Positions 34,480 through 44,881 are shown, numbered from the stretch's first letter. The stretch: DNA of 64,000 nt from Trichobilharzia szidati (GCA_944472155.2 OX235272.1:104538020-104602019); one strand, 5' to 3'. Notes: generated by a model not told the origin, from the sequence alone. Translations and numbers: made by a program.

Positions 34480-34850
34480 TTGATTGAACATTAGTCAGCG
34501 ATTAGTTTAGTGTATCTAGTCCCTTGTTCGATGCAGACTGAATTCTATCAGTCAAGTTTGCAATGTGGCCGCTAACCCACTACGTGTGAACTGTTGATAT
34601 TATATGGTTGGAGGTAATTGGCAGAAAGCCTTGCTCGAACTAGGTTTCGTGCTAGTTAGCACTACTCAGCAAGACATATCTACAACCTTAAAGGGAGAAA
34701 CTCATGGCCCTTCCGAGGTTCGAACTCTCGTCACCAGTGCTGCCTACCGTCAAAGATGCTACACTGAGCTATTCGGGCTCGCGATTGACCACCTGTAGGA
34801 CGAACTGTATTGGATACTTTAGCTGGACACTAATCATTAACAAGTGACGA
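34480..34850 (-). mobile_element. tRNA-derived SINE, third family (copy 1)
   Basis: On the minus strand the head reads GCCCGAATAGCTCAGTGTAG (A-box, about 34760-34780) and AGAGTTCGAACCTCGG (B-box, about 34720). The body has CTCAGCAAGACAT and GCTCGAACTAGG blocks and a terminal part with TGCAGACTGAATTCTATCAG. Further copies are at 47640-47910, 48190-48540 and 62740-63375. Confidence 0.75.
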
Positions 34851-35369
34851 GTCATGCAGATCAGCTGTCTTGTAGATAATACCTGCCCATTTGAAATACT
34901 CAGTACCGGCTCTAACCTTCACTTCACTAGGATTCAGGTTCTCATGACCTAAAGGTCTCAGCAAGCGGAAATAAAAATCGATACATATATTCTGTTTTTA
35001 GAGAAGAACAAACAAGCAATATTAAAAGCGGAAGTTGTCATACCACTTTCAATGTTAAATGTCCTTGAATGAAAATAAAATACGTAGTTCAGCGAAGAGT
35101 CCCTTTTCATTCACTTGGCTGTACACAGTCGCATTGATATATAATTATTTTTGTGTGCATGTGTGTGTGTATATATTAGGTTTGCCCGATAAGAATAAAA
35201 ATAAGTTAGGGTTATTGCTGTCACGACATTTCAAAAATGTGATGAATAATCAAATTGTAACTGGCGTTGTGGCTGGAGGTGAATATTGGTAAGAGGATAG
35301 TGGTGATGCATTGTCAGAATGCATAGTTATTGATGCTAATAAACATACAAAAACAGTTGAATAAGAGCA

Positions 35370-35383
35370 ATATGGTTACTCAA
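35370..35383. repeat. Target site duplication of nested RTE, left copy
   Basis: ATATGGTTACTCAA, repeated with one mismatch at 38629-38642. The RTE element lies between them. Confidence 0.85.
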
Positions 35384-38300
35384 CCTCGCCTAGATTACTA
35401 GGTCACTAGTATTCTAGCCGGTCCCAAGCCCGGATAAAGAGGGAGGGTTGGGGCGTGGTGCTAGCAACTCCACCCCCAAAACTTAACCAAATTGCTACTA
35501 AAACTTCAACGCACAAATATATTCAAAATTCTAAAATTACAAATAGTGACCTTATTTTTCGCTGGAATCGGGGAAGTGAAATGACGCGGGCTGGTGAAAG
35601 CCTTCGGGAAGCCAGTCAGCCGATGTGCCTTCTTTCGATGAAAGCGAAAATAAGGATGGGGACGTGGAATGTTCGTACAATGTACGAAGCTGGGAAGGCT
35701 GCTCAGGTAGCCGCAGAAATGAGGAGATATACAATAGAAGTGTTGGGAATCTGCGAGAGCAGATGGAATGGATGCGGAAGGAGCCAACTATCAACTGGAG
35801 AGACAATAATCTACTCCGGTCACCCAGAGGACAATCACGAGCACACCGAGGGAGTAGCCATCATGATGTCACCAACAGCGGCTAAAGCTCTCATGCAGTG
35901 GGAACCAATCTCCTGCAGGATAATGGCAGCCAGGTTCAACTCAAAAGGAAAAAGGGTTAAAATCATTCAATGCTACGCGCCTACAAACGTCTCAGAGAAA
36001 GAGAAGAAGGAGGAGGATTTCTACAGTCAACTACAAACAGTAATGGACAACGTCCCAAATGGCGATATCAAAATCCTGATGGGTGATATGAATGCGAAAA
36101 TGGGAGGAGACAATACAGGAAGAGAACTCACCATGGGTCGTGAGGCCCTCGGTGAAATGAACGAAAATGGTGAACTCTTCTCAGACTTCTGCGCCTTCAA
36201 TGATTTGGTGATTGGTGGCAGTGTGTTCAAACACAGGGATATACACAAGGCAACATGGATTTCACCAGATGGACACACCAAAAACCAGATAGACTTCATT
36301 TCAATCTCAAGGAAGTGGAGACGGAGCCTACTGGACACAAGATCGAGGAGAGGAGCAGATGTCGGTTCAGACCACTATCTAGTACAAGGGACTTTCAAGG
36401 TGAAGCTGAAAGCCTCGAGGATAGCTGGGGATAGGCCAAAATGCAAGTTCAACACTCACAAACTGAAGGACACAATCACACAGGACATTTTCACTGCAAC
36501 TGTCAGAGCAAAGCAGGAAACACTACGTGACACCACTGAGGAATCATCCGTGGAAGACCATTGGAACTCTCCGAAGGTAATTTTCAACGAAACGTGCTCA
36601 ACGGTTTTAGGAAGAAAGAAGAAACAAGACAAGGAATGGCTCTCAACAGACACTTGGAAACTAATAGAGGAGAGGAGAAAGGTGAAAGAAAAAATGATTC
36701 AATGCAAAGATGGACAAGAGAAAGAGACGCTGAACTCAACTTACACAGCACTGGACAAAGAAGTGAAGAAGAGTGCCAGGAAGGAAAAAAGACAATTCTA
36801 CGACAACCTGGCTACTGAAGCTGAGAAGGCAGCAGGCAAAAGGGACCTGAGGACACTATATCAGATAACCAAGTCTCTATCCGGGAAGAGATCAACACAA
36901 GTGAAACCTATAAAAGAAAGCCAAGGGAACCCAATTACCAAAGAAGAAAGACAGATTAAACAATGGGCGGACCACTTCAAAGGACTCTTGAACCGACCAC
37001 CACCTACAACCCGTCCAGAAATACCAACAACAGCACGTACACAACTGCAAGTTGACACCAATCCTCCAACGAAAACTGAAGTCATGAATGCAATCAAGCT
37101 TCTGAAAGCTGGAAAAGCAGCTGGACCAGATGGAATACCCCCGGAAGCACTGAAAGCGGACCCAGAAACGACGGCAGATATGCCTACTCCATTATTGCAA
37201 AAGATCTGGAAAGAGGGAAAGGTGCCTACTGACTGGAGGAAAGGTTACCTGGTGAAACTACCAAAGAAGGGCGACCTGGGACTCTGCAAGAACTGGCGAG
37301 GAATCATGCTCCTGTCGACGCCAAGTAAAATCCTGAGTCGCATCATCCTGGAGAGAATCAAGGGCGCACTGGATACAGAACTCCGACCAGAACAAGCTGG
37401 ATTCAGGAAAGGCAAATCATGTTCTGACCAAATTGCAACTCTAAGCATCATCATCGAACAAAGCATGGAATGGCAATCAAATCTCTAGCTCAACTTCATA
37501 GACTTTGAGAAGGCCTTCGACAGCGTTGACTGCGAAGCAATTTGAAAACTACTCGAGTACTACGGCGTACCCCAAATATTCATCAACCTTATTCAACAGC
37601 TGTACGACAACGGCTCATGTCAAGTGATCCACAACGGAAAACTCAGCGAAGCGTTTGGAGTAAACACAGGAGTCAGACAAGGGTGCTTATTATCACCAAT
37701 GATATTCCTAATTGTGGTGGACTGGATTATGCGTCAGACAGTGGGAAACGAGAAGACAGGGATATCCTGTCCTGACCGACGTGAAGAACCTAGAAGACCT
37801 GGATTTTGCGGATGATTTATGTTTGATGTCACACAAAATCGAAGACTTACAAGCGAAAACCGACAAACGGGTCGAAGAAGCAGCAAAGACAGGACTCCAG
37901 GTGAACATAGACAAGACGGAGGTTATGAAAATAACCAACCAACAACAGCAGCAACATCCAGTGCCAATCACCGTCAACGGGAGGGATTTGAAAGAGGCTA
38001 CTTCTTTCACCTATCTGGGGAGCATTGTCTCAACCACAGGAGGAACGGACGAGCATGTCAAATCGAGAATCGGGAAGGCGAGAAACACATTCATCAACCT
38101 GAAACCAATCTGGAAATCTTCGTCACTTCACTCAGAATCAACAATAAAATTCGGATTTTCAATACAAACGTGAAGTCAATTTTGCTTTACGGATCAGAAA
38201 ATTGGCGGGTCACAAAGAACATTTTCAACAGCCTGTTGCAGACCTTTATCAACAACTGTCTTCGCTCTATACTCAAGATCAGATGGCCAGAAAGAATCAC

Positions 38301-38628
38301 AAACAGGAAACTATAGGAACAAACGAAACAGGAACCAATCGCCCAACAAATATGCAAGAGAAAGTGGAGATGGATTGGACACTCGCTGAGGAGGCCGCTG
38401 GGTGACATCGCGCGTCAGGCCATCGCTCGAGTGGAACCCGAAAGGGAAGCGGCGAGTGGGACGTCAGCGCAAGGGTGACATGGAGGAGATCGTGTGAGGA
38501 GGAGATGAAACAGTATGGACTAACATGGACGCAAGTGAAAAGTACAGCACAAGACAGAAGCAAGTGGAGACGTGCAGTTGAGGCCCTATGTTCCACTAGG
38601 GACCCAAGGGAACAATAATAATAATATA
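35384..38628 (+). mobile_element. Full-length RTE-clade (SR2-like) retrotransposon
   Basis: It has a 5' UTR of about 200 bp (GTCCCAAGCCCGGATAAAG block at 35421), a single long reading frame of about 1,010 codons encoding endonuclease plus reverse transcriptase, almost no 3' UTR, and a TAA-repeat tail (38613-38628). This layout is typical of the RTE clade, which mobilises by target-primed reverse transcription. The 14-bp duplications fix both ends. It lies inside the left arm of PLE I and is the best preserved element in the window. Confidence 0.95.
35581..38618 (+). pseudogene. RTE endonuclease/reverse transcriptase polyprotein, broken
   Basis: I take the ATG at 35581 as start; the open frame extends upstream to 35455 but offers only GTG there. 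Domains: apurinic-type endonuclease, residues about 24-270 (GTWNVRTM, GICESRWNG, CYAPTN, MGDMNAKMG, DHYLV with the catalytic His), linker, and RT from about residue 490 (GPDGIPPEALK, NWRGIMLLSTPSKILSRI, EQAGFRKGKSC, DFEKAFDSVD, GVRQGCLLSPMIF, FADDLCLM). The frame is open to a TAG at 37486-37488, followed by TGA near 37543, frameshifts near 37765 and 38145, and a TAG near 38315. All catalytic residues remain visible. In the last frame the tail itself supplies the stop: the TAA at 38616 follows REQ. The lesions are few, so the insertion is fairly young but inactive. Confidence 0.92.
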
Positions 38629-38642
38629 ATACGGTTACTCAA
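38629..38642. repeat. Target site duplication of nested RTE, right copy
   Basis: ATACGGTTACTCAA, partner of 35370-35383. Confidence 0.85.
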
Positions 38643-39439
38643 TAAGACGAATAGTTTCATGAATGAGTTGTGATTAGGATGCACATAGAAACAAAGGAAA
38701 ATATGGAGTAATGTAAGAATTCTATAAATTACAAATGTTACAATAGTGGCTCTGTAAGGAGTGCGATAGTCGATCACTTTGTCAGCACTAATCATTCCCT
38801 CTCAAACAAATGCCTCTTGCTTCAAAGTGATCTACAAAGTGAAGAACAACCTATCGAAGGCAATAAGCTTTCATCTCCTTTGCGATTTGCTGAAGCCTTA
38901 TCCGTTGATTTTGAGAAGAAAGAGTTATGTATACATAAGAAAATCATCCAAACACTTCTACTATCATGGTAACAGCCGTGTTGACTTCTACAAAACTTGA
39001 TGTTTGTGTGCCTGCTCTTCTAACTGTTAAATAATTCTATATTTTCCTTTGTTTCTATGCGCTTCCTAATCACAACTCATTCATTAAACTATTCAGCTTA
39101 TTACGTAACTGCATTACTCTTATTCAACTTTTTATGTGTTGATCAACATCAATGACTATGCATTTTGACAATGCATCACCACTATCCTCTTACCAATATT
39201 CACCACCACCGTCCTAGTTACAACTTGATTGTTCATCACATTTTTGAAATGTCGTGACAACAATAACCCTAACTTATTTTTATTCTTATCGGACAAACCT
39301 AATATACACACACATGCAAAAATAATTATATATAATTGCGATTGTACAGCTAAGTGAATGAATTCCCCGCCAGTAGGAGACTCTTTGGTGAACTACGTCT
39401 TTCGTTTTTCATTAATGTCTGGATGGGGATTATTGATAA

Positions 39440-39835
39440 AATCCTCTTTAAACAATACTGCATTTATTAATTAGGCATTTCATCATGAGCTGGCATCAGT
39501 TTGAGAACCACTAGAGCACCTGGGAGTACTGGACAGCCGTTTCGTCATAGTTTGGGACTCTTCACCATTACCCACCCGCCGGTCGGGGTCCAAACCCAGT
39601 ACCTTCTGGTTACAAGGCTATTGAGCTCGTAAAGCATTGTGCTACTGGGACCCGACCCAATGGCCAAACTGTAAATTCTAACTTCTGCCACTTCACGACA
39701 TAGCACGACCATTCGCAATGTCTTCTTCGACGAGATACTACCTCACCTTTAACCTTCTGTACCCTATTGATCACGGCCTGGTTAACTGCGTGAATAGGGT
39801 CAGTTGCTAGTGACTCTCAGATTGATTTTCAAGTA
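39440..39835 (-). mobile_element. tRNA-derived hammerhead-type SINE (copy 7), head-to-head with copy 8
   Basis: Minus strand: head at about 39590-39655 with a B-box near 39585-39600, block with GTCCCAAACTATGACGAAAC, tail at 39440-39500. The flank 39656-39835 precedes the head. It faces copy 8 on the plus strand, so the two form a large palindrome-like pair. Confidence 0.8.
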
Positions 39836-39839
39836 ATGG

Positions 39840-40110
39840 TTTCGTAGGGAATCCCTACACAAGTCCGAATTCATGAGCTAGCCATTGGATCAGGTCCCAG
39901 TGGCTCAATGGTCTACGAGCTCACTAACCTTGTAACCAAAAGGTCCCGGTGGGTGCGTACTGATGAAGAGTCCCAAACTAGGACGAAACAACTGTCCAGT
40001 ACTACCAGGTTTTCTAGTGGTTCTCTAACTAATGTCAGCTCACGATGAAATCCCCCATCCAGTCAAAGAAAATCCCTTCAAAACCAATACTTGAATATTA
40101 TTTAAGCGTC
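39840..40110 (+). mobile_element. tRNA-derived hammerhead-type SINE (copy 8)
   Basis: The head at 39895-39945 reads CCCAGTGGCTCAATGGTCTA (A-box). The B-box has been lost by a deletion, since AAAGGTCCCGG runs straight into GTGGGTGCG. The best hammerhead-like block of the SINE family follows (39957-40002), then the tail to AAAACCAATACTTGAA near 40107. Confidence 0.82.
39957..40002 (+). ncRNA. Hammerhead-like RNA module in SINE copy 8
   Basis: Stem I GTACTG/CAGTAC (39957-39962, 39997-40002) is a perfect 6 bp. The core strand reads ATGAAGA where CUGANGA is expected. Stem II is GTCC/GGAC with loop CAAACTA, followed by GAAA and a weak stem III before TC at the expected cleavage position (39995-39996). 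An alternative reading places a canonical CTGATGA at 39960-39966 but then leaves three extra bases before stem II. Self-cleavage cannot be judged from sequence. Confidence 0.55.
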
Positions 40111-40499
40111 TAAATCGTGCATTCTTTAATAATTTCACAAATAAATTCATGCCATACCACTTTTAATTTTCGAACTATATTATATTCTTTAATTACCACA
40201 GGAAATTAGCAAATCACACAATGAAGGCGATAAAAGTGCGTCAGGCGGGCAGAATTCACCACTGAAAACCTCAAACGTCACATTCTCCATATTATGTTCA
40301 TTCTGTATGATAACAGTAAATTTTGCAAGAAAATTTTTGACAAAACCATCATCATTTGAAGTTATTCATGGAATTATCAGTGAAATGTGCTCTGTAGTCC
40401 AGGACTACGAAATTGAGGTGAGCTAAATGAAAGTGTCTTTTCTCTCTGTAGTCACATGAGCAAGCATTATTATCCTTCTTCTTTTATTGCTGTTGACCA

Positions 40500-40650
40500 G
40501 TTGAAATAAAAACAAAACTGATTAACTGATTAAAAATGCACATTAAAAGTTTTTCAAAAGAATGGATACTGAACAAAGAGTACTCTTTTCGATAAATTCA
40601 TCATCAGGCTCTACAATTATATATACATTATAGTGAATGAATGAATAAGT
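40500..40650 (-). mobile_element. Penelope-like element J, arm with hammerhead
   Basis: An arm related to those of elements H, O and R (ATAATTGTAGAGC, TTTATCGAAAAGAG on the minus strand). An RTE copy starts directly at 40651, so the rest may have been separated from the PLE coding sequence at 41230-42340. Confidence 0.7.
40571..40611 (-). ncRNA. Hammerhead-like ribozyme in PLE arm J
   Basis: Minus strand: stem I GAGC/GTTC (40608-40611 with 40571-40574, one G-U pair); core CTGATGA at 40607-40601, fully canonical; short stem II GA...TC with one bulged base; GAAA at 40590-40587; stem III AGAG-TA-CTCT; then the U-H pair (TT) at 40576-40575 before the predicted cleavage site. This is the best core in the window. 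Weak stem II is the main doubt. Confidence 0.6.
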
Positions 40651-41105
40651 GTTATTATTATTAATATCATTATTGTTCCCTTGGGTTCCAAGTGGAATAT
40701 ATGGCTTCAACTGCACGTCTCCACTTGCTTCTGTCTTCTGTTGTACTTTTCACCTGCATCCATGTTAGTCCATACTGTTTCATCTCCTCCTCACACGATC
40801 TCCTCCATGTCACCCTTGCGCTGACGTCCCACTCGCCGCTTCCCTTTCGGGTTCCACTCGAGCGATGGCCTGACACGCGATGTCACCCAGCGGCCTCCTC
40901 AGCGAGTGTCCAATCCATCTCCACTTTCTCCTGCATATTTGTTGAGCGATTGGCTCCTGTTTTGTTTGTTCCCATAGTTTCTTGTTGGTGATTCTTTCCG
41001 ACCACCTGATCTTGAGTATAGAGCGAAGGCAGTTGTTGATAAGGTTCTGCAACAGGCTGTTGGAAATACCTTTTGTGACCCGCCAAGATTCTGATCCGTA
41101 TAGAA
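40651..41105 (-). mobile_element. RTE-clade retrotransposon, 3' end copy
   Basis: Minus strand: from about 41105 (TACGGATCAGAATCTTGG) through CLRSILKIRWSERITNKKL, RKWRWIGHSLRRPLGDIA and RVTWRRSCEEEMKQYGLTW to REQ and the TAA-repeat tail (40651-40675). It is very close to the end of the full-length copy at 38160-38628, and the C-terminal frame is open over about 69 codons. Confidence 0.9.
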
Positions 41106-41224
41106 ATCAGTATTACGAAAGACATCAATGTTTAAATAACATCGAATCAATAATATTGATAGATTACAGCTCAATAGCATCAACATAAAATAAGCTGAAT
41201 GTCAGAAAAATTAGGAAAGATAAT

Positions 41225-42500
41225 ATTACAAATTCATGAGTTTATAGTTTCTACTGAGGGCCAGGGCAGTAGTAGGGGCTGGACTTGTTTCTTTTGAACA
41301 CAGAGCACTGGTTGTTTGAGGCGAATCGCAATAGCCTCTGCTGTTTGGAGCATGTGGTGCTTCGATGATTTTGGCAATTTGTTAGGCACCCGGTATATTA
41401 TAGAGAAGGATTCTTCCACGCTGGCTTTGTGGCCGGTTTGCACCAGATGGTCCAATATCGAACTGTTAATAGTTTTAACTACACCTTTACTTAGCCATAG
41501 TGGGAGATGTTATCGAGCACGAAAAATCAAGTTCCTAGAGCAACGGCCAATATAACTCGCTCCACAAGCGCAGTTGAATTGGTAGATACAATTTGAAGTG
41601 GCTAGCTAGTCTAGGTACTTCATCTTTTAGTCGAGGTAGCACCATCGGTCGTGTAAAAAATAAGACGTGTAGTTCACCAGCATTAAAAGTTCTTTGAACT
41701 GATTTTCTTAATTTCTTCGTAATTATCTCGCTTGGTATATCGCCCATGAATTGTAGTCGTATATAAAGTGGCTTCTTGTTTACAGATAGTGGGTAGCCCT
41801 TTTCCGCTTTCTTTGTCATGTGTTTCTTGATAAATGTTTCGGGATGGCTATTTTCGATCAAAGTATCGTATACAATGCTTAATTCATCTTCAATTACTTC
41901 TTCTGAGCATATAGCTCTAACTCTGTGGCTGAGGGTCTTCACTAAATTTCTTTTGTAATTGATAGGAACGAAGCTGTGAAAACTGATTCATATTTTGAAT
42001 CAGAACTATTGATGGTGAGGTAATTCATGACTGAAACAACTAATGGAGCATTTCAGCGAGTTATTTAGTTGTAAAAAATGATAAGTAGATATCAGCATGT
42101 CCAATATGGGTTACAGATGGACACCACCTTTACACACTTTAAGAAGACCATATAAACGAGGGATGGTTGAACCAGGCGGCTTGAGATGTTCATACATACA
42201 CAAAGTAATAACAGATTCATCCTTCAACTTCTTCAAATTTTTAGACAATTCATTCACATAGGAATTATTAAGAAAAGACGGTTGCAGCGAAGAAAATTTT
42301 CTTTCTGACGAATTCAAAATCAACTAGGCTGTACATTCGTGTGTATTTATAATAAATGGGTAGGAAAGTTCCAGAATAATTTCCGGTCAGATTAATAGAA
42401 TTACAATTAGGAATTAAAATGCCATAATAAACAGGGGGCCGGATAAAGCTCAGACAAAGTAGCATCATAATTACTGAGAAGATTGACATATTGTGCAATT
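41225..42500 (-). mobile_element. Penelope-like element K with 5' hammerhead arm, internally deleted
   Basis: Minus strand: arm with hammerhead-like block (42285-42336), then 42111-42323 encoding MYEHLKPPGSTIPRLYGLLK (start of the RT), then a deletion of the RT palm. 41535-41942 follows with the thumb/linker (SEEVIEDELSIVYDTLIEN, ERLQFMGDIPSEII-like), and the GIY-YIG region near 41540-41600 (YIGR in another frame). The C-terminus at 41234-41455 has LDHLVQTGHKAS and LCVQKKQ. The leading arm is in sense orientation, unlike elements I and T. Confidence 0.85.
42285..42336 (-). ncRNA. Hammerhead-like module at the 5' end of PLE K
   Basis: Minus strand: CAGC/GCTG stem I, CTAGTTGA in the core, GAAA, palindromic AGAAAATTTTCT stem III (42291-42302) and TC at the cleavage position. 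It is the same type as 54738-54781 but with more core changes and a longer stem II spacer. Confidence 0.45.
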
Positions 42501-42775
42501 AGGGGTTAGAAATGTAGAAATAACAACAATAGACAGGATGTTTGGATAAAAAAAGCTAGTGGGATCATAACTAATGTGACGAATAACTGTTTATGCAATC
42601 AGGGATTAAATATGAAGAAATGATAAAATAACAACATAGACAGGAAGTTCGGATATGAAAATATGGTAGTGTAAATAGGGATTAAGAAAAACTTGAAAAT
42701 AACATGAATAAACAAGAAGTTGGGATAAGAAAACCAATGGGATAGTCACTATTAGAAGAATCACCTGTTTATGAT
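42420..42775. repeat. Imperfect tandem repeat, about 75-110 bp units
   Basis: Units start with AACAGGGGGCCGGATAA (42431), GACAGGATGTTTGGATAA (42532), GACAGGAAGTTCGGATAT (42639) and AACAAGAAGTTGGGATAA (42711), each followed by GGGATTA-type blocks. Unit lengths are uneven and units are diverged. It lies between the 5' arm of PLE K and the 3' end of PLE L and may be part of a PLE untranslated region. Confidence 0.6.
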
Positions 42776-43610
42776 GACCATGGCAGGGACAAGGGTTGAA
42801 CGTATTTCTTTTGGATGCATGGTGTGGGTTTGAGCTTTTGGATGGCTAGTGTCTCGGCTATGCCCAGATGTCTTAATTTTACTCACTTTGATAGGTTTGA
42901 TCGAATCTTGTATATTATTTTGAAGGATTTTTCGAATGGCGCTGAATGTCATGAATTGACCAGATGTTCTGTCACTGAACTATATACACGTTTTCGTTCT
43001 CCTTTTACTAGCCAGGCTGGATAGTGTTCACGAGCGCGTTTTTCAAGTTGGCGCATGGTACAGCCAATGTACTCAGCTCCGCAAGAGCAAGTAAACTGGT
43101 ATATGCACGTTGAAGTGGCCCAATGTGACAGCTTGTCTTTCGCCTTCTGGCTGAACAGTTTCTTGCAGGAAAACGTCAGTCGTAGGCTCGCGGCGAAGTA
43201 TGTCTTCCTCAGAGATTTGCAGAGGCGTTTCCGAAGGATTTCTGCTTCAATGTCACCTTTGAATTCCAGATTAAGCAGAAGTATCTTCTTCGGGAAGGAT
43301 TGAACTTGTTCGGAAGTCTTCTTTGATTTGAGGTTCTTGTCTATGAACCTAGGCCGAAAAACGTTTTCCATCAGGGTTGATTCTTTTTCAATTCATTCTC
43401 AGTACCCTCCATGCTGTCTTTCTAGTCGGCTGATTTCAAAATTTTTTCCTTTGCCGCAAAGAGTGGTGTTGACATAATCATCACGGTCTAAAATAACCAT
43501 ACCCGATCCCTTATCTAGATGAAATAGTGCTATTAAGAACACAATAGTCAGCGAAGAGACTCTTTTCAACGAATTTATTATCAAGCTGTACAATTATATA
43601 TATATTTATA
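42770..43610 (-). mobile_element. Penelope-like element L, RT core deleted
   Basis: Minus strand: 5' hammerhead-like arm (43549-43588), then 43399-43593 with LDKGSGMVILDRDDYV (N-terminal RT region of PLEs). The RT palm is missing, and 42949-43371 continues with LLLNLEFKGDIEAEILRKRL, STCIYQFTCSCGAEYIGCT (GIY-YIG start with conserved Cys) and EHYPAWLVKGERKRV. The last block, to 42770, is shifted by one frame. GIY-YIG is the best preserved part. Confidence 0.87.
43549..43588 (-). ncRNA. Hammerhead-like module at the 5' end of PLE L
   Basis: Minus strand: stem I CAGC/GCTG (43588-43585 with 43552-43549), core TTGATAA (two changes from CUGAUGA), GAAA, stem III AGAG-T-CTCT, then T-C before the 3' stem. 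The architecture is intact; the core changes probably inactivate it. Confidence 0.5.
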
Positions 43611-44029
43611 ATGTTTTTAAGAAATTATATCCGGTGAGGGAATTAGATCAAAGGTGTGAATACATGAAATAATAATAGTAGTAGTATGAAATGCAAATAG
43701 AATTAAAATATTTGTGATTATAATCATAGTTAAATGTCAAGTAGCAAAACAATTAATGTCATATATAGAATAATTCATAAGATGTATAGATGTTGGAAAG
43801 GGGTGCATAATTATAGGATTAGCAGGCCAATATAAAATGTTACATAACAGGTGTGAAATTTGATAAGATAGAATTCAATATTGTAAAAATATTTTTGGAT
43901 TTAGAGTGACAAGTGGGACAGGCGGAAACCATTCAGAGTGAGAATAGTAATAATAATAATAATAAACCGTAGTAATGAGGGAAAGGTACATAGATTAATT
44001 AAATAAATAAAATAAATAAATGTCTATCC
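43611..44029. other. Unassigned AT-rich spacer
   Basis: It contains AT-rich and AAT/AAATA simple sequence (43945-43965, 43998-44020). The part next to 43611 may belong to the 5' arm of PLE L. Confidence 0.45.
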
Positions 44030-44760
44030 CTCTGCAGCCAAGGCAGAAGTAGGAATTCTACATACGAATATGCACTGAAGACACACTTGATGAGGAAGAA
44101 AGAAAGTTGACACAAACTCTGGTTGATAATAATTGTCCAGACAAGTTCATTAGGAGAAATAATGTAGTTCGAACATCATGACCCACTCTCCAACTCGTCG
44201 CTAAGTATGACGTATACATCATGCTACCCTATATGAGTGATCATAGCAGCTGGATAGCTAGACAAAGATTGAAAGCTGCTGTGGTAAAAAAGACTTTTTA
44301 TGCAGCTAAGATAATAATAATTGAGAATGTGGAGCCAATATATCCATCCATCTAAGCCCTTTGAACATACGAAAAATGATGTCACATCACACTGTATTGA
44401 CCACTTTGAATATACAGGTGGACACACATACACAGGGAGGACTCACAGATACCTACAAGTAAGAGCTGGCTTCGCTGCATATTCCCAAATGGCTCCAAAA
44501 GCAAATAGGATCCCGAGAACCTAATAATAGTGAGAACAGGAGACCTAGTTCCTCTATTGCCAAACATTTTATAGTGACAGGACATGAAATTAATATTTAG
44601 ACATCTTTTAAACCTATCTATTAAACGTGTTCGGGACGTATCCCAAAAATTTGTGGAATCCCTAGCTGACAATTAGGAAGTTTAAGCCACCTTTATGCGT
44701 TCAAAGCAACAATTCGTCATCACACTAAACCACCTTCCTTTGTAAACTTTGTTTTGATAC
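44030..44760 (+). mobile_element. Penelope-like element M, linker and GIY-YIG, decayed
   Basis: Fragments in all three plus frames: CTEDTLDEEERKLTQTLVDN (thumb/linker), LKAAVVKKTFYAAK, HTYTGRTHRYLQVRAG (GIY-YIG, with YTGR), then IAKHF and SIKRVRDVSQKFVESLADN. Order and spacing match element T (61373-62377 on the minus strand). Numerous frameshifts are present. Confidence 0.8.
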
Positions 44761-44881
44761 CATCCAGGGCAGAAGTACTATTACCTCTGTAATTTGGTTT
44801 AGTCATTCTTCCTCATTGTTATTTTCACCTTCAGTATTTCCTTTCAACTTGACCTAAGCAGTCTATTTTCTCACCTCTTAA

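Larger units (their letters stand above)
35050..39425 (+). mobile_element. Penelope-like element I with inverted arms and a nested RTE
   Basis: Left arm: 35050-35383 continued at 38643-38712 after the RTE insertion. Right arm: 39015-39425, in inverted orientation. Between the arms only 38713-39000 remains of the protein: SGSVRSAIVDHFVSTNHS and CIHKKIIQT, a GIY-YIG C-terminal tail matching element E. Each arm contains a hammerhead-like block (left antisense at 35084-35125, right sense at 39348-39395), both degenerate. The inverted leading arm with a strongly 5'-truncated body is a known Penelope insertion form. Confidence 0.85.

Noticed and set aside
35455..35580. 42-codon N-terminal extension of the RTE frame
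   Set aside because: The only initiator there is GTG, unlikely in an animal; the region aligns with the 5' UTR, and the first ATG is 35581.
36027..36338. Minus-strand frame of 103 codons and similar frames across 35506-37466
   Set aside because: They overlap the long plus-strand RTE frame, whose endonuclease and RT motifs are clear.
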